NCBI RefSeq assembly: GCF_007874125.1 | Contig: NZ_CP040128.1 | Location: forward strand, 3,100,001-3,164,000 | Source of the DNA: Noviherbaspirillum sp. UKPF54 | GTDB lineage: Bacteria > Pseudomonadota > Gammaproteobacteria > Burkholderiales > Burkholderiaceae_D | DNA: 64,000 nucleotides | Reading direction: 5' to 3' | Part shown: one piece after another, positions 56,839-64,000 of the stretch | Layout of the letters: each line of letters begins with the position of its first letter | Position numbering within the stretch: position 1 is the first letter of the stretch | Program-made: the position numbers and the translations under genes | The notes under the pieces: model-generated | Databases searched by the model: none | Seen by the model: only the letters and a program-made list of their open reading frames with translations | Told to the model about the DNA's origin: nothing

Positions 56839-56869
56839 AAAAAACCCGCCACTTGTGGCGGGTTTTTTT
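56839..56869. terminator. Rho-independent terminator after rplY
   Basis: A-run, CCCGCCA (56845-56851), CTTG loop, TGGCGGG (56856-56862), then seven T. It is strong and works in both directions. It separates rplY from pth. Confidence 0.9.
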
Positions 56870-56903
56870 GCTTTGACGCTGCGACAGACACAGGAAGCGC
56901 AAT

Positions 56904-57479
56904 ATGTCCATACGCCTCATCGTCGGCCTCGGCAATCCGGGCCCGGAATATGAACAAACCCGCCACAACGCCGGTTTCTGGGTAGTCGACAACCTCGCCG
57001 GCAGCGCGCTGGTACGCGAAACGCGCTTCAATGCCCTGGCGGCAAAAATTCGCATCGCCGGTCAGGACGTATGGCTACTGGAACCGCAGACCTACATGAA
57101 CCGCTCCGGACAGTCGGTGGGTGCGCTGGCGCGTTTCTACAAGATCGCGCCGGACGAAATCCTCGTCGTGCACGATGAACTCGACTTGCCTCCGGGTGCG
57201 GCCAAGATCAAGAAAGGCGGCTCCTCCGGTGGCCACAATGGCTTGAAGGACATTACCGCCGCGCTCGGCACGCAGGACTACTGGCGCCTGCGCATCGGCA
57301 TCGGCCATCCGCGCTCGATGAACCTGCAGCAGCAGGTGGTCGACTTCGTGCTGCACCGTCCGCGCAAGGAGGACCAGGCGCTGATCAACAACGCCATCGA
57401 CAACAGCCTCGATGTGATCCCAATGCTGTGCGAAGGCAAGTTTGAAGCGGCGATGATGAAGCTTCATTCGGCGAAATGA
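56904..57479 (+). CDS. pth: Peptidyl-tRNA hydrolase
   Basis: The 191-residue protein has [22 protein letters not shown] with the catalytic His in [17 protein letters not shown], and [30 protein letters not shown] with the conserved Asp, all split for length. It frees tRNA from dropped-off peptidyl-tRNA. Its stop overlaps the next start by 4 bases. Confidence 0.96.
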   Translation: MSIRLIVGLGNPGPEYEQTRHNAGFWVVDNLAGSALVRETRFNALAAKIRIAGQDVWLLEPQTYMNRSGQSVGALARFYKIAPDEILVVHDELDLPPGAAKIKKGGSSGGHNGLKDITAALGTQDYWRLRIGIGHPRSMNLQQQVVDFVLHRPRKEDQALINNAIDNSLDVIPMLCEGKFEAAMMKLHSAK

Positions 57480-58573
57480 AGCCGGCGATTGCCATTCTCG
57501 CCGGCCGCACCGCATTCATGCATTTGCACAAGCACGGCTTGCGCGCGCAGGACATCGCCATCATTCCGGCCGCCGCCGGCGGCCCCAAGGGACTGATCTT
57601 CCAGAAGCTGGATCAATGGCTGTTCGGACAATGGTTGCCGTCGGCGCCGCGCGAACGCGCCCTGATCGGCGCATCCGTCGGCGCGTGGCGTATGACCGCC
57701 GCCTGCCACGCCGATCCGGTCGCCGCCTTCCAGCGGCTGGGCGACCTGTATTGCGAGCAAGCCTATCCACCCAAGCCGTCGGCGCGCTTCGTGACCGATT
57801 CGGTCAACGAATTTCTCGCCGCCTTTATCGGCGGGCACGAACATGAAATTGCATCCCACCCGCACCATCGCCTGCACCTGCTGATGGCGCGCGGCCGCCG
57901 GTTGCTGACAGCCCCGCGACGCAGGCTGACGGCAAGCGCCGGCTTCGGCATGGCCGTGCTCGGCAACCTGTTTGCGCGCGCACAGCTCGCCAACCATCTG
58001 GAGCGCGTCGTGGTCGCCGACCAGCGCGATCCGGCCGCTTGGCTCAGGACGCGCTTCGACGCCTTTGACACGCACTTCACACCGCTGGGGCCGGACAATC
58101 TCGCCAGCGCACTGCTGGCGTCCGGCACACTACCCTTCGTGATGGAGCCGGTGCGGAGCGTCCCACAAGCGCCGGTCGGAACCTACTGGGATGGCGGGCT
58201 GATCGACTACCACCTGGCGCTACCCTATTCCCGCCTTGCAAGCCAGCCGGGCGGCGGCTTGGTGCTGTATCCACATTTCGGCCCGCAAATCGTGCCGGGC
58301 TGGTTCGACAAGAGCTTGCCGTGGCGCCGCGCCAGCCGGGGGAAAAACCGCGACTGGCTCGACAACATGATCCTGGTTGCTCCCTCCGCATCCTTCCTGC
58401 AGTCTTTGCCGCGCCGAAGGCTACCCGATCGAAAGGACTTCCACCATTACGGGCAGGATAATACGCGCCGCGTCCGCGACTGGAAGCAGGCGATCGGCGA
58501 TGGCGGGCGCCTGCGCGACGACCTCGCCGCTTTCGTGGAAAAGCCGGATCTCGGCATCGTGCGGCCTTTATGA
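57476..58573 (+). CDS. Patatin-like phospholipase
   Basis: The 365-residue protein has [12 protein letters not shown] as a possible oxyanion loop, the nucleophile Ser in GASVGAW (GxSxG), and the DGGLIDYH motif holding the Asp of the Ser-Asp dyad. The C-terminal part is specific to this group. It probably hydrolyses phospholipids or other acyl esters. ATGA overlap with pth means coupled expression. The gene stands between pth and ychF, which are otherwise adjacent in many relatives. Confidence 0.85.
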   Translation: MKPAIAILAGRTAFMHLHKHGLRAQDIAIIPAAAGGPKGLIFQKLDQWLFGQWLPSAPRERALIGASVGAWRMTAACHADPVAAFQRLGDLYCEQAYPPKPSARFVTDSVNEFLAAFIGGHEHEIASHPHHRLHLLMARGRRLLTAPRRRLTASAGFGMAVLGNLFARAQLANHLERVVVADQRDPAAWLRTRFDAFDTHFTPLGPDNLASALLASGTLPFVMEPVRSVPQAPVGTYWDGGLIDYHLALPYSRLASQPGGGLVLYPHFGPQIVPGWFDKSLPWRRASRGKNRDWLDNMILVAPSASFLQSLPRRRLPDRKDFHHYGQDNTRRVRDWKQAIGDGGRLRDDLAAFVEKPDLGIVRPL

Positions 58574-58598
58574 AGAGGCGCGGTCGGGCAGCGAAGGG

Positions 58599-58604
58599 TA
58601 CAAT
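58599..58604 (+). promoter_or_regulatory. -10 box upstream of ychF
   Basis: TACAAT about 125 bases before the ychF start, after the patatin gene. No clear -35 match. It suggests that ychF has its own promoter. Confidence 0.35.
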
Positions 58605-58729
58605 ACGCACTTTTCGGCAAAACCACTGAAAACCGGGACAAACGACTTCAAAAGCCCGGGTTTTGCCACCAATCCGATGTTTTATTCCCATCCTGCCCGC
58701 GGCGGGATTACTGATCTGGAAAGAATTGT

Positions 58730-58846
58730 ATGAGTCTCAAATGCGGTATCGTCGGCTTGCCTAACGTCGGCAAATCCACCCTGTTCAACGCGCTGACCAA
58801 GGCCGGCATCGCCGCCGAGAACTACCCCTTCTGCACCATCGGCTAG
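58730..58846 (+). pseudogene. ychF: ychF (engD) GTPase, 5' fragment cut by the mobile element
   Basis: Only 38 codons remain. They are a perfect YchF start: [16 protein letters not shown] with the Obg-type Walker A, then [20 protein letters not shown], after which the normal Glu-Pro-Asn-x-Gly is replaced by Gly and TAG. Intact YchF is about 363 residues and continues through NKxD-like and TGS domains. The break falls within or just after codon 38, where the DNA changes to A+T-rich foreign sequence. The remaining ychF should lie beyond the far end of the element. YchF is an ATPase that binds ribosomes and is not essential in E. coli. Confidence 0.9.
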
Positions 58847-58890
58847 AATTCCTCGCCAAGTCAAAGAGTTACGGCTGAGAATAAAAAAAC

Positions 58891-58910
58891 GGGAACAAAC
58901 CCGGAACAAA
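58891..58910. repeat. Direct repeat GGAACAAA near the element end
   Basis: GGAACAAA at 58892-58899 and 58903-58910, 11 bases apart and about 50 bases inside the element. The spacing near one helical turn and the position fit integrase arm-binding sites. CGGG and CCCG around the first copy can also form a short hairpin. Confidence 0.4.
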
Positions 58911-58921
58911 GAATAAAATTA

Positions 58922-59221
58922 CTAAACGTTAGTTCGCCATTGATACTTACAGCTTTGGCAGATATAACGCCCCTTCGTCATTGTCGAAGCAAACCCGCCT
59001 AATATCAGGGCTGAAATCGGTCCGAAGTTCCCTTCTTTGACCACCTTCGCCAGATTATCCAAAACGTCCGTGCTCCCGCACTTTGGGCAAGGCCCTATGG
59101 TCAATGCAGCATTTAGCTTTGGCGGTGCCGCTGTTTCCTTCATTGGCCGACCGCAATGGATACAGGCTGGCGCAGCATCTGAAATCGAATTGCCACAATC
59201 AGGGCACTTTATCAATGGCAT
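58922..59221 (-). CDS. Double zinc-ribbon protein
   Basis: The 99-residue protein has two zinc ribbons: C-x2-C...C-x2-C in IKCPDCGNSISDAAPACIHCG (cut to residues 4-24) and CPKCGSTDV...YICQSCKYQW at the C-terminus. Between them lies an Ala/Gly-rich segment (ISALILGGFASTMTKG) that might be weakly hydrophobic. Such proteins occur in mobile elements but no function is recognised. The start is ATG at MPLIKC; a TTG two codons earlier is possible. It is the last gene before ychF and converges with it. Confidence 0.7.
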   Translation of the reverse strand: MPLIKCPDCGNSISDAAPACIHCGRPMKETAAPPKLNAALTIGPCPKCGSTDVLDNLAKVVKEGNFGPISALILGGFASTMTKGRYICQSCKYQWRTNV

Positions 59222-59297
59222 AAGCAATCCGTCTCTAACAATTCGGCGTGTATTTGTGCGATACCGTGAGCAATTCCACTATTAATTTTACAAACTG

Positions 59298-60023
59298 CTA
59301 TCCAGCGACTAGAGATGATTTCATTCCGTTTGACCGAAACAAAATTGCTGCTGGAACTAAGCAGATGATCAACACAAGAAGATTAACTATACTGGTTAAT
59401 AGAGAAGGGGTAATAAGGCTGAACATTTCAAATAAAACGTGCCCTATAAAAAGCAGGCAAAAACTCCCCATTGCATACCCTCCCCACTGCCGACTTCTCC
59501 AGTAGCCAACTATTCCAAAGAAGAGGCACGCATTAGCTGCCGTTGACCAAATTGCTGCTTTGATCGAAAAAGAGGATGAAAAGACGTCGGAAAATGCTGC
59601 ATAAAGAGAAACTGGTGCTGCAGCAATCGGTACGTATTTCCACCACGGCTGACTAAAATTTCTTTGCCAAGTTCTCTTTGCAATTCTTTTTGCCGCCTCC
59701 TCTGCATTCTTTAACTGTACAAGCTGAAGCTGCAGTAACTCCTCTCTCTCAGCCCTTTCTTCTTTCGTCAAGTCAAAATAATTTCGATCTAAGTTAAGCC
59801 GCTGAATTTGAGCGTTGATTTCATCCGCTTTTGATTGAGCGTTATATTTATCTTCGTAGAGCTGCTCTTCGATTTTTCCTTCATACCAATGGTCAAGAAA
59901 TGGAGCTATTGCAATCAATGAGAGTGCCACGGCGAATATTTTAAGAAATCGGCTTGCAAAATGAGGGTCGAAAAAGTTAGTCAAAAACGAAGCGATAAAT
60001 AACGACCTCTCTTTTAATTGCAT
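59298..60023 (-). CDS. Membrane protein with long coiled coil, unknown function
   Basis: The 241-residue protein has an N-terminal membrane helix (about 24-44). A charged coiled coil follows (about 50-118, with KADEINAQIQRLNLDRNYF and ERAEREELLQLQLVQLKNAEE). Four more membrane helices are predicted between 128 and 235. The helix-coil-helix layout resembles effectors of several phage-defence systems and also some signalling proteins, but no motif names it. It lies between the small lipoprotein and zinc-ribbon genes. Confidence 0.65.
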   Translation of the reverse strand: MQLKERSLFIASFLTNFFDPHFASRFLKIFAVALSLIAIAPFLDHWYEGKIEEQLYEDKYNAQSKADEINAQIQRLNLDRNYFDLTKEERAEREELLQLQLVQLKNAEEAAKRIAKRTWQRNFSQPWWKYVPIAAAPVSLYAAFSDVFSSSFSIKAAIWSTAANACLFFGIVGYWRSRQWGGYAMGSFCLLFIGHVLFEMFSLITPSLLTSIVNLLVLIICLVPAAILFRSNGMKSSLVAG

Positions 60024-60139
60024 AACATACTCTTTCGAACAAATAAGTTACGAAGCATAGCTTTTAAGATCCGTCACTTCACTCCCAGCGCTCTTCGCGG
60101 CTGCAACTCGAACTAACCGGATCTCCAACATTCTCGCTT

Positions 60140-60364
60140 TCATCTGTATCCCCGAATTTCCATACACATGTTGTAGGCTTGGTTGGCCATATCAACAGCG
60201 ATAATTGGATTCGCTTGCGAAGCCTCTACTTTTTTGGCGTCATATCGGCACTCCAGCGCATCACGCTTCGCTTGCTCTTGCGTGACATTCGGATTGTGAA
60301 ATTGCCGTGGTGCTGTAACACATCCGGTAAGGACCAAAGCAAGACCAAAGATAACAAAGCGCAT
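60140..60364 (-). CDS. Small lipoprotein
   Basis: The 74-residue protein has a clear lipoprotein signal: basic start MRFVIFG, hydrophobic core, and lipobox LTGC with Cys at residue 15. The mature part of about 60 residues is charged and contains two more Cys (LECRYDAKK and YNMCMEIRG) that may form a disulfide. Short lipoproteins of this kind are common in prophages and islands, for example as surface-exclusion proteins. No family is recognised. Confidence 0.7.
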   Translation of the reverse strand: MRFVIFGLALVLTGCVTAPRQFHNPNVTQEQAKRDALECRYDAKKVEASQANPIIAVDMANQAYNMCMEIRGYR

Positions 60365-60680
60365 AAAAACTTCCTAAAAGTAAGGGCTATGTCGCAGCCC
60401 GCGTCGTCATACACGGAGCGCGGCATTCGATAGCATTGAGGACACCACCATATTTTTATATATTGGATTGTCATCGACGCGGGTATCCCACATACACCGA
60501 AAATATTCGTGCAGCATTTCTGGAGGTTGGTTTTGGTTTATTTACCAACGCCAAACATGCGGGTGATGCGGGTGTTGAAGGTGTATTTTCCTGTTGCTTT
60601 AAGGAATTATTAATCCCATATTTATGGGGATTCCATAAAAAATACACCCACAACACCCACAACACCCACAAAAACTGACA
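60365..60680. other. Origin-like repeat region next to the primase gene
   Basis: Three tandem copies of the 9-base unit AACACCCAC lie at about 60649-60669. Related GGGTG units in the opposite orientation lie at about 60559-60583 (GCGGGTGATGCGGGTG). Between them AATCCCAT-ATTT-ATGGGGATT can form a hairpin. The region is otherwise A+T-rich and has no convincing gene. A 66-codon frame on the minus strand begins only at TTG inside the repeats and was not called. It looks like a replication origin with iterons and a palindrome beside its primase. Confidence 0.45.
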
Positions 60681-63410
60681 TCAACTTACAGAAACGACTG
60701 ACCAATAATTCGTTTTATTGCGATCCGTGCCAGCTTCCACCAGCTTTAATCCTCCTGCTGGCCGCTCTCGCCGGTATCGAAAGACTTTAGCAATCGTCAT
60801 CGCACTAACGTTCTTCTTGTTATGCAGGAAAAAGGTCAGGCCGTCTGTGACATGGACCATTCCCCCCGCCGCATCCGGCAAGCCTTTAAACCAAATATTG
60901 AGAACATCTTTTGCCTGAAACGTTTGCCCATTCGGATATAGCAAAGCGAGGCCACGCAGAAGTGAAGTAAGAGCTATTACATCCTCATCATCTGCGCCAG
61001 CATCCTCCAAGATAGAAATCGCAGGGTCTCCGCAAATTCCTATTCCAGCCTCATGTGTTAATCCCTTTGACGAGCACCACATGACACATTGCCTGACCAA
61101 TGAGGACCAAGCGCCAAAGCCAGCCGTACCGCGACCTAGAGCCGGGTTACCTGCCAAGCTGAAAGCGCGAATAACAAGCAACACTGACCTTGCAATTTGC
61201 AAACGATCCTTTAATGCTCGGCTTACTGGGGAAAAATCGAAATCGCGGCCCTGAGGGCTCTCTTCTCCACTGTCTATTCGAACTTTCACAAAGCGTCGGC
61301 CCAAGTCCTTGTCCAAGCTTGCATTGTTACCTGTAGCGCATAACAATAGCCGCGCCTCCCCTCGAACCCAGGTATTTTGTCCAAGAATACGAGCATCTAC
61401 CGCGCCGTCAGTAATCAACGCACTCAGCACTGCTGACTTCCAAGTGCCGACTACGTTATCAATTAGCCAGAACGAAGAGCCGGTCAGCAGCATCGATACA
61501 ATCTGCTTTAGCATCTCTGCGTCGGCATAATCCCCACCTACGAATGGACTGACACCGCCCCGCTTACCTCGAACTAATGCGCCGAGCGCAGCCGCGCACA
61601 GTGACTTGCCTGTACCCTGTACTGGCGCATCGAAGAAAAATGCTGGAGCGGTGTCTAACGAAGGCCGACAAACAGCGGTAAAAATAGCAGCCAGCATCGC
61701 GGCTCGGTCATGCTCTGACGCAAAAGGAAACTTGCTCCAAGGCCCCCAAAGCGTTTTCAGAGCTTGAACAATATCCGAACTACTTGGAGCTTCCGGCAAC
61801 GGAGCAATGGATTCCTGCTGAAAATCTGCATATGTATGTGTTTTCTCGTCATAGCCAGGAGCAAGAACAAGCGAACCATCAGCACGAACAAATGGCATCG
61901 TGACAAACGCTTTTATCTCTCGGAATTCCCCGTACTCTGCCAAAGCAAGAATCATTTCGGAAGCCTCGCTTCCCAAATCCACAGGACAATCAATGCCCTT
62001 TGCATTCTTGGAATACAACGCGATGCGGGAGCCGACTGTATGCGAAAGCGAGGTCTTCTTAAAAGGACGAATCCCTCCATTGACTACCTGAACTAGCTGT
62101 CCACCTCGAACAAAAATGTCGTCTTCCCTAGAAAGATGCAGAATGATCGAATCAACTAGTTCAGGTCGGCGCCCCTTGACCACGTAAAGCCTTTTTGGCT
62201 GTCTGCGCAGTTTGTAAGTAGAACCACCCCGAGCGAAACTATGCAAATTGGGAGCCGCACCATAGAGGTACAACTTGCCAACGATTTTCCCGTTTTGATA
62301 ATCTGGCTCTAATGGGTCTTTTGTCAGCCGCCCATGATACTTTTCTCGATTATCTAGAATCCCGCCAACAGAAACTACCGTATCGTCATCAAGAACAATT
62401 TCGAAATCACCATGCAGCACTCCTCCTAGCGCCGATCGTAAGCAGCGCTCTGCTCTATCGGAAATTTGATCCTCTGGGATATGCAAAGCGGCCAACTTCG
62501 TTGCCATATCCGCCAAGCGCTCCCGAAGCCATTCCTCTCGCGCCGCATTACTAGCCGCTTCGGCAAGCGCTTTGGCATTGGAGACCAATCCTTCATAGCG
62601 CTTTTCTTCGACTGCACTGAGGTCCGGTATCGCTGCAACTGTATCCAGCCATCCACCATCTGACAGAATGATCGGTGAACCGCGCCGTTGCTCCAAGGGT
62701 GGATGACATACTGCCCCGCCGATAAAATCTAAGCGTGCAGGTTCATACATTGCGGTATCAAAAGTGGATCGAATAAGCTTCGCACCTGATTTTGAAACCG
62801 AAATATGTCCATATCCTGCCAGCCACAAGCGTTTAGCTAGCGCATCACCACAGCGCTCGATATCACTTATATCGTTGACGAATATATAGAGCCGCTGCCC
62901 CTTGATGCCCTGTATCGCGTCATTTCCTGAATAAATATAAGAACTACCGGAGCACCACCAGATAACTCCGGCCTGCTCTACTTGCGGAACGACTTTACAT
63001 AGCAGCGCCCAAAGCTCTTCACGATGAAATGGACTCGCGTTGCTTGGCGGGTCATAGTCCAGCGTCATAACACCGCGTTGACCACGAGGGAAAGCGAAAT
63101 ACTCCTTGCTACGGGTGATGGCTCCAGAATTTCGGTTCAATGCCAATTCGCTCTTGGTTACCAAGGGCGTAGGCTTGTCGCCAGAAAGCGGAAGACTTGC
63201 ACATAAAGCCTGATTGTTCCCCACATCCTGGAGAATTCCGACAAAATCTGAAACAGAATTAAAGGGCAGAACATCGACCGTCCCTGCTACTAAATTGGCT
63301 GCGGTTGTCCTTTTCACTCCCTCTAATCCGATTTGAAAAGTCTTCCCAAGCGTTATTGGATTTGTAGAAGTAATGCGGCAAATCTTTCCGATATTTCGGG
63401 TCAGCGTCAT
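60681..63410 (-). CDS. Primase/helicase replication protein of a mobile element
   Basis: The 909-residue protein has a probable primase half with MTLDYDPP (AEP-type catalytic Asp residues) near residue 115, in a context of RLYIFVNDISDIERCG. The C-terminal AAA+/SF3-type helicase has Walker A APVQGTGKSLC near residue 605, a Walker B-like FWLIDN, and LLLCATGNN as a sensor. Such primase-helicase fusions replicate satellites, phages and plasmids. Its ATG overlaps the stop of the AlpA-like gene (ATGA). The central part (about 290-560) was not recognised. Family assignment by a profile search is needed to confirm the primase half. Confidence 0.8.
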   Translation of the reverse strand: MTLTRNIGKICRITSTNPITLGKTFQIGLEGVKRTTAANLVAGTVDVLPFNSVSDFVGILQDVGNNQALCASLPLSGDKPTPLVTKSELALNRNSGAITRSKEYFAFPRGQRGVMTLDYDPPSNASPFHREELWALLCKVVPQVEQAGVIWWCSGSSYIYSGNDAIQGIKGQRLYIFVNDISDIERCGDALAKRLWLAGYGHISVSKSGAKLIRSTFDTAMYEPARLDFIGGAVCHPPLEQRRGSPIILSDGGWLDTVAAIPDLSAVEEKRYEGLVSNAKALAEAASNAAREEWLRERLADMATKLAALHIPEDQISDRAERCLRSALGGVLHGDFEIVLDDDTVVSVGGILDNREKYHGRLTKDPLEPDYQNGKIVGKLYLYGAAPNLHSFARGGSTYKLRRQPKRLYVVKGRRPELVDSIILHLSREDDIFVRGGQLVQVVNGGIRPFKKTSLSHTVGSRIALYSKNAKGIDCPVDLGSEASEMILALAEYGEFREIKAFVTMPFVRADGSLVLAPGYDEKTHTYADFQQESIAPLPEAPSSSDIVQALKTLWGPWSKFPFASEHDRAAMLAAIFTAVCRPSLDTAPAFFFDAPVQGTGKSLCAAALGALVRGKRGGVSPFVGGDYADAEMLKQIVSMLLTGSSFWLIDNVVGTWKSAVLSALITDGAVDARILGQNTWVRGEARLLLCATGNNASLDKDLGRRFVKVRIDSGEESPQGRDFDFSPVSRALKDRLQIARSVLLVIRAFSLAGNPALGRGTAGFGAWSSLVRQCVMWCSSKGLTHEAGIGICGDPAISILEDAGADDEDVIALTSLLRGLALLYPNGQTFQAKDVLNIWFKGLPDAAGGMVHVTDGLTFFLHNKKNVSAMTIAKVFRYRRERPAGGLKLVEAGTDRNKTNYWSVVSVS

Positions 63411-63892
63411 GATTTCACCATCCCCTCAACATCGATGCCTACCGCGCTTGCCGCCTGCATAACTTGCATCAGCATTTCCATTATTCCGGCCTTTATTTCT
63501 CCCCATGGCAGGTCTTGAGGTGCGACGAGCGATAGATCGGACCGAACTTTACCGAAGACACGTTTGCGTTCGTCGTACACATCCAAAACCCCCCGCATGT
63601 AGAAGAGTGCGGAGTCGATGTCAGCAATTTTGCAAAGCTGTATTGGAGGATACGCTGCAACGTACTGGTTGCGCCTGCTTTGTGCCTCAATTGCTTTATC
63701 GCGAATCCAAGCCTCTACTTCGGCCTTTGGATATCGCGCTGCCGTTGTGCGGGACGGCCCCTTCCCTCCAAACGAAAATTTCAGAGGCCGGGGAAAACAA
63801 TCAAATTTAATAAGGTTTCGAAGTGCAGTTTTTGAGCACTTAAGAAGATCAAGAACCTCAGCAGTCGAGAGAAAAGTGGATTGTGGATCCAT
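63407..63892 (-). CDS. AlpA-like excisionase/transcription regulator
   Basis: The 161-residue protein begins with an AlpA/MerR-type helix-turn-helix (about residues 5-60, LSTAEVLDLLKCSKTALRNLIKFDCFP cut here, then RYPKAEVEAWIRDKA). The C-terminal 100 residues are longer than in classic AlpA (about 70 residues) and are unrecognised. Family members activate integrase or excise the element. The ATG follows GAGG by 9 bases; a TTG nine codons earlier is possible. It overlaps the primase start by 4 bases. Confidence 0.75.
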   Translation of the reverse strand: MDPQSTFLSTAEVLDLLKCSKTALRNLIKFDCFPRPLKFSFGGKGPSRTTAARYPKAEVEAWIRDKAIEAQSRRNQYVAAYPPIQLCKIADIDSALFYMRGVLDVYDERKRVFGKVRSDLSLVAPQDLPWGEIKAGIMEMLMQVMQAASAVGIDVEGMVKS

Positions 63893-64000
63893 AATGGTTG
63901 CCTCATAAAAATCCGACAACGCATTAGCGCCTGCATCTTGATAGGCGAACTATTCCCTGTCCACAAATAGAAACTCATCTGGCAAAGGAAGCAGGTCACC

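Larger units (their letters stand above)
58833..64000. mobile_element. One end of an integrative element inserted in ychF
   Basis: From the ychF break to the window end the composition is A+T-richer and no housekeeping gene is present. All genes are on the minus strand: AlpA-like protein, primase/helicase, lipoprotein, membrane protein, zinc-ribbon protein. The attachment core is probably within CTTCTGCACCATCG (58829-58842), the last sequence shared with normal ychF. The integrase was not found and should be outside the window. A P4-like satellite, a phage remnant or an integrative plasmid-like element all fit. Confidence 0.75.

Noticed and set aside
60649..60669. Short tandem repeats considered as a CRISPR array
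   Set aside because: Units are 9 bases with no spacers and no cas genes nearby; origin-type iterons fit better.
60471..60671. A 66-codon minus-strand frame beginning WVLWVLWV
   Set aside because: The repeated residues come from the 9-base tandem repeats, the only start is TTG within them, and no binding site precedes it. A real small gene cannot be fully excluded.

Overview
The window is a stretch of betaproteobacterial chromosome, most likely Burkholderiales and probably Oxalobacteraceae (Herbaspirillum, Noviherbaspirillum or Collimonas-like). The inference rests on gene content and order: a PEP-CTERM/exosortase-type TPR protein, a lipase with its foldase, the nudB-aspS-DUF502-fmdB block, the ptsN-hprK-rapZ block, and lolB-ispE-tRNA-Gln-prs-rplY-pth-ychF. 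Genus is inference; no rRNA operon is present to settle it.

Layout. 1-2282 is the 3' part of a long TPR gene (prsT-like). 2283-4537 holds a hairpin, an inverted-repeat element, the RNase P RNA gene on the minus strand, a LysR regulator, and an intergenic region with a candidate sigma-54 promoter. 4538-6399 is a secreted lipase and its membrane-anchored foldase. An orphan helix-turn-helix/coiled-coil gene of plasmid-replication type follows. 7310-14421 (minus) is a beta-oxidation operon led by its TetR regulator: acyl-CoA dehydrogenase, bifunctional hydratase/dehydrogenase, thiolase and enoyl-CoA hydratase. 14586-25257 carries an Hsp15-type protein, a ferritin-like pair, a sirtuin, a DMT transporter, a LysR gene, cardiolipin synthase with an endonuclease-fold partner, NudB and AspRS. 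25348-35521 holds DUF502, FmdB, a ClcB channel, a sodium:solute symporter and the ubiquinone cluster (ubiE, ubiJ, ubiB) with Tim44, DUF971 and HIT genes. 35527-46117 has a giant FAD/Fe-S fusion oxidoreductase, a YqaA-like protein, IlvA, QueF, and the nitrogen-PTS regulatory set PtsN-HprK-RapZ followed by a Lon-N protein. 46317-53448 has a diguanylate cyclase, MutY and MutM flanking a dynamin-like GTPase, and a TPR lipoprotein. 53445-58573 has LolB, IspE, tRNA-Gln, Prs, L25, Pth and a patatin-like lipase.

At 58730 the housekeeping gene ychF begins but breaks after 37 normal codons. From there to the window end the DNA is visibly more A+T-rich and carries non-housekeeping genes, all on the minus strand: an AlpA-like DNA-binding protein overlapping a 909-residue primase/helicase, then a repeat-rich, origin-like tract, a small lipoprotein, a coiled-coil membrane protein and a double zinc-ribbon protein. 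I read this as one end of an integrative element (satellite-like or integrative-plasmid-like) inserted in the 5' end of ychF. Its integrase and other end lie outside the window. This is the most novel part of the sequence.

Limits: all functions come from reading motifs and family resemblance by eye, with no database search. Start codons were adjusted by ribosome-binding sites and family length where stated.
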